A stretch of DNA of 64,000 bases from Latrodectus hesperus (Eukaryota; Arthropoda; Arachnida; Araneae; Theridiidae), in the NCBI GenBank assembly GCA_037975125.1, contig CM075857.1:86438699-86502698 (forward strand), read 5' to 3'. Under the pieces are notes generated by a model, which saw only the letters and a list, made by a program, of their open reading frames with translations, was not told the DNA's origin and ran no database searches. The position numbers and the translations under genes are program-made. Positions 27,791 to 44,646 of the stretch are shown one piece after another (position 1 is the first letter of the stretch; each line of letters begins with the position of its first letter).

Positions 27791-28624
27791 GTAAGCTAAA
27801 AAATATTCTAAAAGAATTCAGTGGTAGCTTTTTCTTTTGCTTCTTAAGAGCTATTTGCTTGGCAAAACGATTTGATTGTAAAGAATATTGAAATTTGCTT
27901 CAATAAATTTATGTGATGTTTTTGAGATTGTTATAGATTTTTTTACTTCTAAAGTTTGTTAAAAAAGGAGAATAATGCTATATAGTTAATATAAAAATAA
28001 AATGACAGATTTAAATATTATTTTAGTGTTTAGATAACAAAAAGCCTTCCATTATAAAATTTCTCATTAAAAAGAAATCCCATGTTGCATTTTCATTTGA
28101 GTAACTCTTCAAAAGTAAACTAATGTAAGATCTTAAACTAATTAACTTAAATATGGGTGAGAATAGTACTACAGTACGTTGTTGTTTGATATAATAATTA
28201 AACAATAATTTACTGTAGGATTATTTAAGTCAAAATTCAAAATTTTTGTGTATTTACTAATTTAAAGGGATAACACTATTTATATAGGTCTTTGTTTCTT
28301 TTCTTAATTTAATTAAAAAGTAAATGTTCACGATTCATTTTAATTGAATGTAATATTTAAGTGCTGATTTTGATTTACACAAAAAATTTCACAGGTTGTT
28401 TTATTATTTATAATCTTGCTAAAGGCATTAAAAACATCATAAATTATATGAAATCACTTTTTGAGAGATATGATTGCAAATTTTCAGCATCATTTTTTAA
28501 TTGTATACGCTTAATAGGCTAATAAAAATCAGTTAAATTGAAATTATTATAGAAATTTATTTTTATGTATATGAAATGATCATTTAATCATTAAAAGAAT
28601 AATTATGAATAATGATAAATGTTG
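27791..28624. other. No gene seen
   Basis: AT-rich sequence without a supportable feature. Confidence 0.6.
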
Positions 28625-28683
28625 ATTCAAAATCTTGTTTGCCTTAATACGGTATTATATTAAGGCAAAAAAAGATTTTGAAT
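28625..28683. repeat. Long hairpin, about 25-bp arms, 8-base loop
   Basis: Left arm 28625-28649 and right arm 28658-28683 are inverted copies that differ only within a short A-run (gtttgcc against ggcaaaaaa), around the loop cggtatta. Size is compatible with a microRNA precursor or a small foldback repeat. Nothing shows which strand, if any, is transcribed. Confidence 0.85.
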
Positions 28684-29396
28684 ATCATTTTATGATTAAA
28701 GCACAATTTAAATTAAAAAGCGAGTATAATGCGTACATTCCAGTTCCAGATTTCATAAGTCATAAAAACACTTTAAAATTTCGCCTTTACAAAAAATGTA
28801 AAAATAATGCTCTTTTAAAATGACTATAAATTTATCTTGTGACATAAAAACACTTTAAAATTTCGCCGTTTATTTACATTATGCCTTTCAATAATTAAAT
28901 GACAATTAATTTTATAATGCAAAAAATGGAAATTTTTTAAAAATGTAATGTTATTATATAGAATTCTTTTAAAAAAATGTTATTTAAGAGTTGATTTTTA
29001 TTTATACCGAAAATCCTACAGGATTTTTTGTTATTCATTATAGATTCTTACTATTCTTTTACATTTACAAAGTTTTTCTTATTAAATAGATTAAAAATTA
29101 ATTCTAAATAATTAAATCAAATTAGTTATCTAATGTAATTTTTGAAATCTTAGAAAATGTTAATACATGTGTGTGTATGTATTTATATAAAATAATATGT
29201 ATATATACATACACAAACATTCACCTGTATGTGTAATGTATTACGTAGTTACTTCCTTGTTGAAATGCTTACTTAGCAGCATTATTGAAGAGGCAGATTT
29301 TCAAAAATAAGTTGTATTATTACAAAAACAATTTTTTTGTGTGAAGACCAACCATGACATCTGTACCACGTTTGCTCGATAGGAGAACTCAACCAA
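28684..29396. other. No gene seen
   Basis: AT-rich, with short GTGTGTATGTAT-type patches near 29168. Confidence 0.6.
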
Positions 29397-31517
<2,121 letters not shown>

Positions 31518-31578
31518 GTCTCTCTCTCTCTCTCTCTCTCTATATCATACACACACACACACACACACACACATACAC

Positions 31579-31662
<84 letters not shown>

Positions 31663-31672
31663 ATATATATAT
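31518..31672. repeat. Compound (CT)n-(CA)n microsatellite
   Basis: A CT run, a short ATCAT spacer, then a CA run with a few TA and CATA interruptions, ending in TATATAT. Confidence 0.97.
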
Positions 31673-32295
31673 TGCTTAATGCATATTCAATAAAAAATCA
31701 TGAATTATATATTGTCTATATATTTATCTCGGATTTAAAATTATTTAAATTGTTCAATTAATATTTAATGAAGCTCATAAATTAAAAGATATAAATCAAA
31801 TGTCATAAATTATTATCTATTTTCATAGCATAATAAGTGGTGGCACTGATTATTTTAGTAACCTGTTTTCTTCATTGCAACTGTTTTCATTTAAAAAAAT
31901 GATATTTTGTAGGTTTCAAGTATGGAATCAAATTGTAACTTTTCAAAGGTAAAGATTGGGAATGAAATTATTTATTCTATATTAAATAATTCTGCTGTAT
32001 GAGACTTTTTATTTTTGGAAAACATTGCACATATTCTTTGCTTTAACAAGTATTAGTTATTACGAAAAATAAAAATAAATTAAAGAAAGATTTTTTGAAA
32101 AGTAATTTATTTTATATTTTTTTTACTTATTTTGAGAATAGAAGTGTCTTTTAATACTGATTTAATGAAAGGGATAAATCACTAAAATCACATTAGTTAG
32201 AGAAAGAAATTATTTTATTTAAAATAGACTTAATGTTTTATTTTTCAGTGTATATAATTGGTGAAAGAACTTTATATGTATAATTATTAAGACAC
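31673..32295. other. No gene seen
   Basis: AT-rich sequence without a supportable feature. Confidence 0.6.
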
Positions 32296-32600
32296 CTACA
32301 ATTCAACAGCTTCATGCCGCTTCCCGTAAGATCAGCAAAGTAAAACCTCAGATGCCGCGGACAACGAGTGGTGGGGTGACCATATCCGCCCCCACTAGGT
32401 TATGTAGCTGAGTAAGCTGGGAAAGTTTCCTTGTTAATCAATGACGTCCAAAGTCCTTCCACTGATTTGTCATGGATGTGAAAAGAAGGAATCTAGTTCA
32501 GGTGTGACTTCGTTGCCTGTTATGATTCAAAATTACGAGTCACTTGGTGATAGGCTTTCAAACCCGTTAACCTTAAATTAGAGTCCCGTGCTCAACTGTT
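32296..32600 (+). mobile_element. 5S rRNA-derived SINE (SINE3-like), diverged copy
   Basis: Shares 'cagcttcatgccgcttcccg', 'taag.tcagcaaagt', 'tgccgc', 'ggggtgacca' and 'gacgtcc.aagtcctt' with 61720-62060. The stretch from 'taagatcagcaaagt' to 'ggtggggtgacc' corresponds to the internal promoter region of 5S rRNA (AAGYTAAGCA...TGGATGGGTGACC). The 3' part differs from the other copy. Class assignment is from motif order only. Confidence 0.6.
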
Positions 32601-33639
32601 CATTATGTATGTATGAATAACTAATATTTTCAATCCCTTGACTGGGATCCTTTTTAAAATATATTTTTAAAAATGTTATTTTTTTACAAAGATATCAAAA
32701 TTTACAAATTTTTGTTGTCCTATAAGCTTTTAAATTACATTCTTCCATATAAGTTATTATTCTTACAACAAATCCTTTGTTATTTGCTGTATTAAAATTT
32801 AGAAATTTCTGCACGATAAAATATTTAAATCAAAAATTTAACTTGTGACTACACCATGAAGTCTTTCATGCATGGAAACCAAAATTTTGTATTAGGAATA
32901 TGAGTCTAAAACTTAACAGTATACTGAGGATGTAAACTTTTTTTTATGAACTTTATAGTCGGAGTTTTCGATTTGCGTATTGGCAATTTTATACATTCAC
33001 TGCACATTCCTTTCCGAAAGCACTTTTTTATAGATACTGGGACGTATTCACGTACCACAAGGGAAGAAATTTGGAATATTTTCAAAGAACTAATCCGACA
33101 AATGTGACTGTGCATACAGAAAGTCGAATTGTAGCATCCATCCCATCAGATTTGCATATAAAAAGCATAAGTCGCTCCCATTGTTCAACAGAAACTAGCA
33201 TTAAATTTGAGGAGTTTAGAATATAAATAACGAAAAATTCCGAGCACAATTCAATTAATAATTTAATCTGATAAAAATCTGTGCTATGAAAATATTTCGT
33301 AAAGTTAATTAATGTAAGTTAATGTTAAAAAATAAATTTTCAAAAATATCAGATAAAATTAAGTGATGACATAATTTTCTCGTATGAGTAATGAGTGCTT
33401 ATTGATTGATATAATTTTCTCGTAATAAAGTGCTATTTCAATCTTTTATATAAAAATGAAATTATCACAAGATAATTAACTAATTAAAAATCAGATCTTA
33501 TTAAAAGAAAGTATAGAAAATTGCTTCGTGTTTGTTTTGTATAAAAATCAAATTATTCAATAAGTATCAGTTTTCTCATATTCTATTTTACCCACACACA
33601 AAGAGAATCTAATACAGAAAATTATACATTCAAGTTTCC
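32601..33639. other. No gene seen
   Basis: AT-rich. The 69-codon minus-strand frame at 32906-33115 has no recognisable domain. Confidence 0.55.
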
Positions 33640-33840
33640 GGTGCATTGATTTTCGATCTGTCGCCGTGAAAGAATTATTCTATCGCTTTCCCCCTTTCCC
33701 CCTGCTGTATTTCATGCCACTCGTTATTGAACTCTCTCTGTGTAACTGACATTCTGCTATCGATTTACGATGATCCTTCTGTGTCCGTGGATTTGCTGGG
33801 AAGATAGCCTTTTCCTAAAAATCGAACCTATCCGGTGAGT
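33640..33840 (+). other. GC-elevated patch with a possible first exon
   Basis: The patch is less AT-rich and non-repetitive. An ATG at 33770 opens a frame of 21 codons (beginning MILLCPWICW, hydrophobic like a signal peptide) that runs to TCCG|GTGAGT, a strong splice-donor match after 33834. No downstream exon is recognised and the start context is ordinary, so this is a candidate only. Confidence 0.2.
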
Positions 33841-35153
<1,313 letters not shown>

Positions 35154-35176
35154 ATTAACTTTTATCCTGTTAAAAG

Positions 35177-35455
35177 TTAATTTTTAAAGGGCAATGGTGC
35201 CGTATAATCCATGATTCCAAATTCTGAATTTTTTTGGCGATGAAGAAATGTTGCCAAAATGACGTATCATTACGTGCGCGATGACGTAAATACTAGGGTT
35301 ACCAAAATAGAATTTTCTGCATAATTCTTATAGGTCTCCATATGTATGACGTAATAAAAACGAGGTTGCCAGATACATAAGAAAATCTGGCAAAAAATCG
35401 AAAGTCTCAGAATTTGGCATCATTGATTATACGGCACCAGTGCGTTTTAAAAATT
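35177..35455. mobile_element. MITE-like element with long inverted ends
   Basis: The two ends are inverted copies of about 48 bp with few mismatches. Both begin, reading inward, with aatttttaaa, then tggtgccgtataatc, then 'ccaaattctga'. There is no coding capacity in the roughly 280 bp. The interior holds three TGACGTA words ('atgacgtatc', 'atgacgtaaa', 'atgacgtaat'). No clear target duplication was found, so superfamily is unassigned. Confidence 0.78.
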
Positions 35456-36472
35456 TGTATTGTTCTTATGTTATTTGTATTGTTATAATAATCATGTAGA
35501 ATCCTTCACATTAAAAAACTACACACACTTTCAGATAGTGCCGATTTCAGCATAGTCCGATTTCTTGTTATTTAATTAATTGTCAAGCATTTTTAGAGGC
35601 TATTAATTATTTTTGATTGACTGACTTTGTTTTTATTTTTGATGGAGTGACTAAAATTGAAAAGTATATGCTATTTTTTAGTGAGAGATTTTGAATAGGA
35701 ACTTATTTGTCCAGGTTGCATTTGTGTTTGTGCATGATTTTGGATCTAGACAAAAATTTAGGTTTTCCACATTGTACTTAAAGATCATTAATATTTTGAA
35801 GCACATATATATACCTTTTACTATCATTCCAATGTTTAATTTAACATAAATGTGCCGATATTTTAACTTAAAAATTATTTTAAACTATGCATATAGGATC
35901 GAACAAATTAAATACTATAACAAATAAAAATGTTTATATGAAAATGATCAATTCTTGATAGTATAATTTTTTTATGTTTTAAATTTAAAAGTTTAAGCAA
36001 TTTTTATTAAGTAAAGATACCAATAAGTTATATTATCTAGTTCTAACATTAACTCAGTAATGTGATCATATATAACTATAGTCTTGACCAATGTTATTAT
36101 ATCATAAAATGACGTTTGAAAAGAAATATAGAAATTAAGTCATTAAGACCATTTTCTTTTTAGCAAAAGGCTTTAAGTATCATCATTGCCACTGTTAAAT
36201 TACGAGGTAATTTTTATATCTCTTTTACCGGTATATCTCTCATCGAGGAATTTCTTGATGTTTTCTTTATTTTCGTCATTTTTATCATAACGTTCTGTTT
36301 GTAAATTGCCATTCAGGAAAAAAATATTCTAAGAATATCCAAAACTACATCGAGACTGCTGTGAAGTGTCACAACAATCTTGAAATGTTGGATTTTCCCT
36401 TACTTAGTGTCAAGATAGTATTTATAGCATTCTTTTCCTAAATGTTGCAAAGTTTATTTTTGTGAACTTTTC
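35456..36472. other. No gene seen
   Basis: AT-rich sequence without a supportable feature. Confidence 0.6.
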
Positions 36473-36514
36473 ACCATTAAATGAAATATTTGACAGAATA
36501 TTTCATTTAATGGT
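36473..36514. repeat. Perfect hairpin, 18-bp arms, 6-base loop
   Basis: accattaaatgaaatatt is followed by tgacag and its exact reverse complement. The match is perfect over 18 bp, which is unlikely to survive by chance. It could be a transcribed hairpin or a recent template-switch product. Confidence 0.93.
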
Positions 36515-37054
36515 TATGTCATGGTGTAAATCAAGCCATTGTTCAACAATAAGAGATGCATTTCGCGTTGGAAGGTAGATGTCACATGCAAGTTTTTAGA
36601 GTGGCGCATATGGATTTTCTGAGTTATTTCCTTTGCCAAATATGAATGTTTGTATGGCACACTATCAAGAAAAATCTTCTGTGGAAACCATGACGCAATA
36701 CATGAAGAGACTTTCAACAATTTTTTGCTGTTACAGGTTATCTACTGTACTATGTCAAATAAAATTTATTAATCCTAAATACTACTGAGAAATGAAAGGT
36801 GGTTTTGTGACAGTGCTCGTCAGAGTTGACAGGTACGTATGAGGATCCTATCCATTGTTGATGGATATTGCGTTTCTAGGTTTTGCATATACGTTTTTCT
36901 GTCCAGATCAAAATTATCAGCTTTATGGGTCATTATTGGTTGAACATTTTCTTTCATGGAAAGAGATTATCAAGAAAAGGAAAAATTTGCAGTATAATTT
37001 TATTTAAAGTTTATACATTTTTATTACACTTTAATGTTTTTATTATTATTTAAA
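36515..37054. other. No supported gene
   Basis: Slightly less AT-rich than average. A 68-codon minus-strand frame (36514-36720) ends next to the hairpin, and the other minus-strand frames carry fragments such as ACDIYLPTRNASLIVEQWLD, but nothing is recognised. Confidence 0.4.
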
Positions 37055-37170
37055 ATGTGTTGTTGTGTTACTTATGACACTTGGACAATTCAATCCCGAA
37101 TGCGAAGGCTATGCGAATTTAAGTCAGTAGGGTGCGTCTTTTGCTTAACCAGAGCACCACGAAGGTGAAA
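37055..37170 (-). mobile_element. SINE-like repeat, family D (truncated copy)
   Basis: The reverse complement matches the 3' half of 7140-7395, ending in the 'aagtaacacaacaacaca' tail. The homology stops at about 37170, so the copy is 5'-truncated, as expected for a retroposed element. Confidence 0.7.
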
Positions 37171-38527
37171 CTATAACTTAGCAAAATATCTAGTATAAAT
37201 GTGATTTATTCCCCCAAGAGTATATTCTCGCGAAATATTCCTTTGTTTTGATTATATTACTTCCGCTTTTCATTTTGTTGTTGCCAATTTGAAATTTTGT
37301 TGCATTTTTTGCTGTCAGGTTTGGTTTTTTTTCTCGTGTTTTACGTCATTTTTGTGTTACATATAGGGTTTTTTTAAGTGACAACAGCGTTAGAATTGTT
37401 GGCGATTAAAAAAAATGTCTCAAAAGTCGCCAATGGTGAGATACATCCTACTAATCCCAAATATCTAACATAAATTTTATTAATAATGTGAGATATTTAG
37501 GAGTTAAATTTTTCTACTATGTACTTTACAACATTATTTAATAGTTTAACTATAATTTTTTTATTACTCTGAGAGAATGAAATGGCATGCATTTAAAACC
37601 ACAATTTGTGCCTGCGTCTTATTTAAAAAAACATAATTTTGAAAATATCTGAATGTAGTTAATTTTGAAATAAATAAATATTTTACCTTAAATTTTTTAA
37701 CTAAAAATTATTACATTTTTGAATTTCTTATAAAATTTACTCTAAAATATGCTAACAGCTTATGAATTTTCTAAATACAAGTAAAAGTTTTCAGGTTTTA
37801 AAAATCATCAATAATAAATTCCGGTTGGAAAAGCTGTTTATTAGAATAATTTTTAGACTATTTTTATTATTTGAATGTGAAAAAAATCTGTTAATTAAAT
37901 TTGAAATTAACTTTATTTATTAGTTACATATTTCATTTATATTTTTGGGTTGAAATTTGCATTTTCGGTAATCAATTTTGTAGTTTCCCCAGAAATAATA
38001 TGTTTTTGATCGTTTTACCAAACATTCCATATATTTGATGCCAGGAGGAGCATTAGTAATCAATATGAATAGAATCTTCGAAATGATTTGTTTTTTCAAT
38101 AAAGTTTCAAGCTATTGAATACATAAGTGATAAATTGAATAACTTATTTTCTTCTACTGCAAAATCTTTCATCTAACTTAAAAAATGTTTCGAATTTTTT
38201 CTCATATGTTCATATTTTTCTGTATTTAGTAAAATTCTAATGTATTTAAATATGAACTTTATAGAAATTAAATATTTACCTTTATTTATTTTTTGGCATC
38301 TGTTATATTTTTTACTATTTTGAAGACCAAAAGATGTATATTTGAGTATAATTTTTTGCTTTGTAAAATTGAATTCTCATTGAATTTCAGGTCAATTATT
38401 AAAAATAATTAAAAATAAGTTTTCCTGGAACTGGCATCAAGTTTGTGATTTTGACATCTATAGCTATGGAAACCTCCTCTTTTTGCAATCTAGTTGTATG
38501 CCCTTATTCTACACCTTACTGTAATAA
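37171..38527. other. No supported gene
   Basis: AT-rich. One weak point of note is an ATG at 37415 in a good start context (aaaaATGtc) followed by seven codons and ATG|GTGAGA, a possible splice donor. No further exon is seen. Confidence 0.5.
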
Positions 38528-38915
<388 letters not shown>

Positions 38916-41559
38916 AATAAATCAAACGAAAAAAGCAGGTCTTCACATGCAAATTTAAAAAAATGAATTGATTCTTTCAAATGATGTGGATATAATTTAA
39001 TAATGTTGGAAATTTCTCGTTTGTTCAATTTTTTATAACTGGAACTCACTTAAATTTCTTAAAAACATTCCGTTTTTCTAAGGGCACTATGAAAGCATCT
39101 TTTAAATTAATATACGTTTCTTAAAATATCAGACCATATTTTTTCTCATGTATTCATTTTTATTACAATTTTTAATATTAAAAATGAATCAACTATTTAA
39201 ATTTATACAACCAAACATAACTAACATTCATGAAAGAAAATAAAATAACAATTTTAACTTTACAAGTTTCCTTATATTTTCTAGTATAACCTTCTCAATC
39301 GAAACTAAAATAAATGAAACATTATTTAATATAAACAAATGCATCTTGCAAAATAAAATAAAGGTTTTGTCTTCAAAAAGTTTAAAGTAACACTAAAATG
39401 CAAATTCAAATGAAACTGTTGGCAACACTCCACGAATTGCATCCGCTTGCAATTCGTTTGTTCTGAAACCCTTTTCAAGAGCAAAAGACACAAATAATAC
39501 TTTTAAGATGAGGAACAGATTTCAGTATTCTATTCCATCTTTACCTTTGTTTTTATAAGTCTCATGGCTTCTGGATTTGTAACTCTACTGCGCGGAAAAA
39601 CGGTTGCTACCGAAATAAAAGGAAATGGACCCTTTTTATTGTTTCAGTTGGAAATATATCTTAACTTTAAAAGTAAAATGGAAATTTTTTGCCTCATGCA
39701 ATTTTTATGACTCGTATGATTAGCAATTTAAAGTAACGGACCTACTCTTTATACAATAACATAAGTCTAATTGTTTTTTTTCTCTTGTTATATTGACTTT
39801 TTTGTTTGGGTATATTAAAAAAATTATATCTATAGTAACCGTGTATTTGATTGTTTTTGAAAATAAATGTATAGTTTTAAACACACATAAAATAATCAGA
39901 AAGATAAATTCTTAAATTTAAAATCTAACTGTTGAGGAAAGACATACACAAACAAGAAGAATCAGTATAAAAATTTAAAAATCATAAACATATGATATTT
40001 ATAAAAACACAAAACTCCCACTCGTATGTGTATCAATAAACACTCATTTTTATTACTGAGCGCATTGCGTATTACTGGAATTCAACAAATCAAGTTTAAA
40101 TTTTAGCAGGCACTATACTTTTAGTAAGGTTACAGTTACTTTTAAGAATCAAATATTGCTAGAAAGTAGAACATTGAAAATAATAATAGCTCATGGAAAC
40201 ATATATTTTATTACAGCTAAATTGGCATATTCTAGAACTTGTGTTTGTCGTGATAAAATATCAAAGTATAGCAGCTGTGGTGCAGTCAAATGTTTCGAAA
40301 ATATGTAAAAATTATGTCTTTAAAATTGTTGACAGAAGAAGATGGTGTGTAAGTTTTATCATAGATTATTTGACTTAAAGTAGTAATCAAGCCAGTATAA
40401 ACACAGGCAAACCCATAGTATTTTATCAAATTAAAAAAAAGTAAAGGTATTAAGCAAAAGTTGGCCAACAAAGAAACAAACAACACATGAAAATTTCACA
40501 AGAGGACGATAGACCGAGTTCATTATGGCAATTCATAACTAAATTAAGAAAAAGAATTTGTAAGAAAGGTGGAAATAATGCGAAATCACAAATAAGATGG
40601 CAAGAAATTTGAAATAGGTGCTCAGTTAAAAACCAGTACTGACCAAAAGGTAAAAAAAATTAAAAAATGATTCTGAAATACGTATAAATTTTTTACTATT
40701 TGTCATAGAAAAATAGCATTTAAAGGAATTTGTGGATTCATATAGATATTAAACCATATTTCAAGATTGTTTTATTATATATATAAGATGGAGGATTCAT
40801 TTTTTGAAATTTCCCTATTTGCATTGGAATGGGGTTCATAATTAAATCGATATCGAAACGCATTTAAGGTATTGAAAATTAACTTTCTATTCACTGTCAA
40901 ATGTTCCAAGGTCAATCACATTAAATAGGATGGTAAATAATAAAAAATTCCTATAAACTTGATTAAACGTTTAATTTGAAATAGAAAATGATGCAATAAA
41001 CTTAGTTTAATTCTATTTTTCACATATCAACTACATTTTAATCTTCAACTTCATTTAACTTTAATTCATTTAACCTACAATTCACATTCAACTTCATTTT
41101 AACATCAATTCCGTTTTAAATCAACTTCATTCATAATTTAAATTTTTCATATATCAACTTCATAGTCATTTTGACTCTGTTTTGTTAATATGGCTAAATG
41201 AATGCAAGACTGAGAGAAAAGATTAAAAAATTAGAATTTCGATACCTTGATCATTAATAATAAATTAAAAAAATAGGAAATGTTTTAAAAGACTAAACAT
41301 TTTATTTACCTTCTGACTTTTTAAAATTTTTTGGCAGTTTGTTTTATTTTTGTAATTATTTATTTCAAATTATTTCCTTTCAAATGTTGATTTTTTGTTA
41401 AAATGTTTTAATCGGAACTGTTCCAGAATATATTTTGTTAAAATATTATGTCACAGCGTACTTCATTGATTTAATTCAGCATCCATCTTCGTTGCCAAAA
41501 CCAAACCATAATATATCACTTTTGAGCAGAATGTGTACTTGTAAAGAATTCATTAGGAG
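38916..41559. other. No gene seen
   Basis: AT-rich. The 60-66-codon frames near 40193-40486 overlap on opposite strands and have no domain. Confidence 0.6.
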
Positions 41560-42310
41560 ATCGAATTTATTCTGAGACGTGTAACATTTCCAACACAAGC
41601 TTTCCATCTTAATTCCAAGTCTTCTTCATAAGGAGTCTATCGATTACAGCTTCCCTTGTCAATCCATTGCCGTTTGAAAAGTGATTTATTTCAGTGAGAT
41701 GGTGGTCCATTGTCAACCCCTGAAAAGAAAGGCCAACACGAATAAAAGGGAAAAAGTTATTCATTGTTCTCCCTCGCACTGAAGACTTTTTCCCTCTCGG
41801 AGAACAAAGTTTTCTTTACGACTAGCAGTTGTCTTTAGACAATGGCACTTCCAGACTGGCTGGTGGTAAGCAGTAGTTGGCTGCCATCAAAGCGTCTTCA
41901 GCTCCTTCTTCCGGACTCGAATCGATATATCTAACTTTCCACCAAAGGATGGATACATCCTAGTTTTCTACAGTAGGGCGGGGTAAAAAGGATCTAAAAT
42001 ACATCCTCCACACGCTGCTTCTCCCCCTGGAAATTTTCTTTGAAATGAAAGCGTGTGAAAAGGAGAGTCTTTTCATACAACAAAACGCTGGAGAGTGAAA
42101 ATCTCCGACAAAGTTTCCTCCTTTTTATTTTTTCCCGTTTTTTTCCTTTGAGGAATTATCTTAGGGAAAAAGTTTTCTTCTTCTTCTTCTTAGCAGCGTT
42201 TCTCTTCATACATTTTTTTTAAAACTCGTATAATTTTTTATACTCCGTTTTAGATGTTGTTTTCACCTGCCATCTAAAGTATGAGAGTGGCAGACTCTGG
42301 AGGATGAAAC
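41560..42310 (+). other. Long GC-elevated patch, possible promoter/first exon
   Basis: This is the longest non-repetitive, less AT-rich stretch in the window. An ATG at 41842 in a strong start context (gacaATGG) opens MALPDWLV up to GTG|GTAAGC at 41865, a good splice-donor match; if unspliced the frame ends after about 30 codons. A TATA-like 'aataaaagg' lies about 100 bases upstream. A short (TTC)n is at 42174-42190. No exon further downstream is recognised, so both promoter and exon remain conjecture. Confidence 0.2.
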
Positions 42311-44646
42311 GCTGAAATTACAGTGAAAAAGTTGGTTGATTCGTTTGAGAAATTTTCGTGTGAGAATGAGCAATGAGAAGATTAAACTGTAGAAGAATGT
42401 AACGTGAACTTGGTGATATGTGTCATCATTCACTAAAAAAGTTTGTGTTTAATATTTATAAGGTGTATTGAAAAGGAGAAAGATGTGTGTGTGTGTTGAA
42501 TTTTTTATTTTTCAGATTTTGTATTGTTTTCATACAATATACAAAATTGTTAGTCATTGCAAAACCTGAGAGATGTAAACAAGGTGTATTATTACAATAG
42601 TCAATAAAATAATTATTTAATGAAACTAATTTTCCTGACATTTTTTATTTATTTCATGTTAACATTTTGTTTCATTTCATATTTCTGATGAGATACATAT
42701 TTTTTGATCGTAATCATATTTGTGATAATGATTTCTAGTGAAGGCTGATACTGTGCGATTTAAAAAATATCAAAAAATCAAATTTTTTACTAAAGTGTTA
42801 TTTTATTACGATGTACAAATTTGAATAGATATAAAAATTTCAGATGATGCACATTACCTATTTCTTCAGAAACAGTTCTATAATAAAAACTGATGAATGA
42901 CTGATGAAACAGATCTATGAGAAATTGGATGATCATTATTTATACCTAAAATTATGTGAACAGAAATCTTATTCGTTGTAACAAAAAGCTAAATTTAATT
43001 TGAAAATGTTTAACACAAATGGGTATTTTTATTTTAAGGAAGTGATTACAGGTAACATATTTATTTTTGCAATAAAAGTGTCTATAATATCTCATGTATG
43101 TAGGATTAACAAATGCAGAAGAATTAAAATTGAAATTTGGGAAGGGATGAAAAAAATTATGAAGCAACCTATATAAAAAGATATCCGATGAGTGTATTTA
43201 AAATTTTACAGAAAATGATCATTTCTGAAACTGCATTTACTTAAAAATCATTTCGAAATTGGAAGATTTGTGTCGATGTAGTTTCAAAATTCTAATGAAT
43301 ACTTTAAGTTACAATTGGGCTGTGTTATTATAAACTATTTAGGCTAGAATCTGTAAATATATGTTATAAATAAGAGGATATACACTAGAAAGAAGTAAAA
43401 GGAAATTTAGTATTATTATTACATAATGAATAAATCCTTTCCTGATTGTTATAAAGTAATAAGGAGAATACGAATGATGCTTCATGCTGTTATTCTAATT
43501 TCCTTTTCTGAAATTTTTCACAAATTGAAAATACTAAATCTACTTTAAATTCATAATTTATTCAACTGACTGAAATCCTTACATTAATCATTTTTTTCCT
43601 TACAGTACTATAAATAGCAACACTACTTCGAAGTAATACATGAAAAAGTTTATGATATATCACTTCAAAAGTATGTCTCACAATATAAAACAATCATATT
43701 AATTTTCTGTAAAACCTTTTCTTCAAAAGGAAGCTAAAAATAACATTCCAAACCTCAGGGTTTTGACACGTTCAAACAAACTTTTACTTTTTCATCATAT
43801 GATGATATACATAGAAAATAATATTTATATATAAATACAATAAATCTTTCTGACTCAATAATTCAATTGTGTTTCCTTATACAATTCAATTAGATAACAG
43901 GAACTCAGATTTATTTACTTCCGGTAAAGTTTATCATAATTTGAGTCGTAAGCCACACAGTTACAAAGTTGAATATATATAGAAATTAAACTAAAGGGGC
44001 AATACATTCTGACATTTACCCCTAATGTTTTGTTCCTGCCATTAATTTTAATTACTAATCCTATTTTTGGGGTAAAGCTGAAATGAATTCCCAGTTAAAA
44101 ATGCTAATACCTTATTTGTCATGATAAGGAAACAGTTTAATCAATAATCATTAACAGAAAATTAATTTTTCAACAATATTTTAATTTAGTTTGTTTTAGT
44201 TCTGGTTATAAAGTGTAAGTCAATGAAATTAAATAAAAAATATTAACTACATAGTTACAAAAAGTATTATTTTAAACGAATAATTCTTACTCTCACAAAT
44301 AAATATCTCCTTATTTCATATTTATAAAAATTGCAAAATTGTGCATATTATAAACGTTGATAATAAAATGAGTAAACAATATAGTATGATATATTATATA
44401 ATATAATCTCTATAATGTGATTGCAAAATAAAATCATATAATCGAAGTATTAAAATAAACAATGAAAATTGCAAAAATTGTATGATGGCATAGTAATACA
44501 AACTTTGTTTAGTGGATAAAAATGATACTTACAAATGTAGAATAATAATAAACAAAACTAGAAATAAACAAAACTTGAAAACTAGTTACAGCGTCTCTTA
44601 ACTCTCTTGGTTGTGACTCGTTGCTTCTCCCCAGTAAGGGGGGCGT
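42311..44646. other. No gene seen
   Basis: AT-rich sequence without a supportable feature. Confidence 0.6.
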
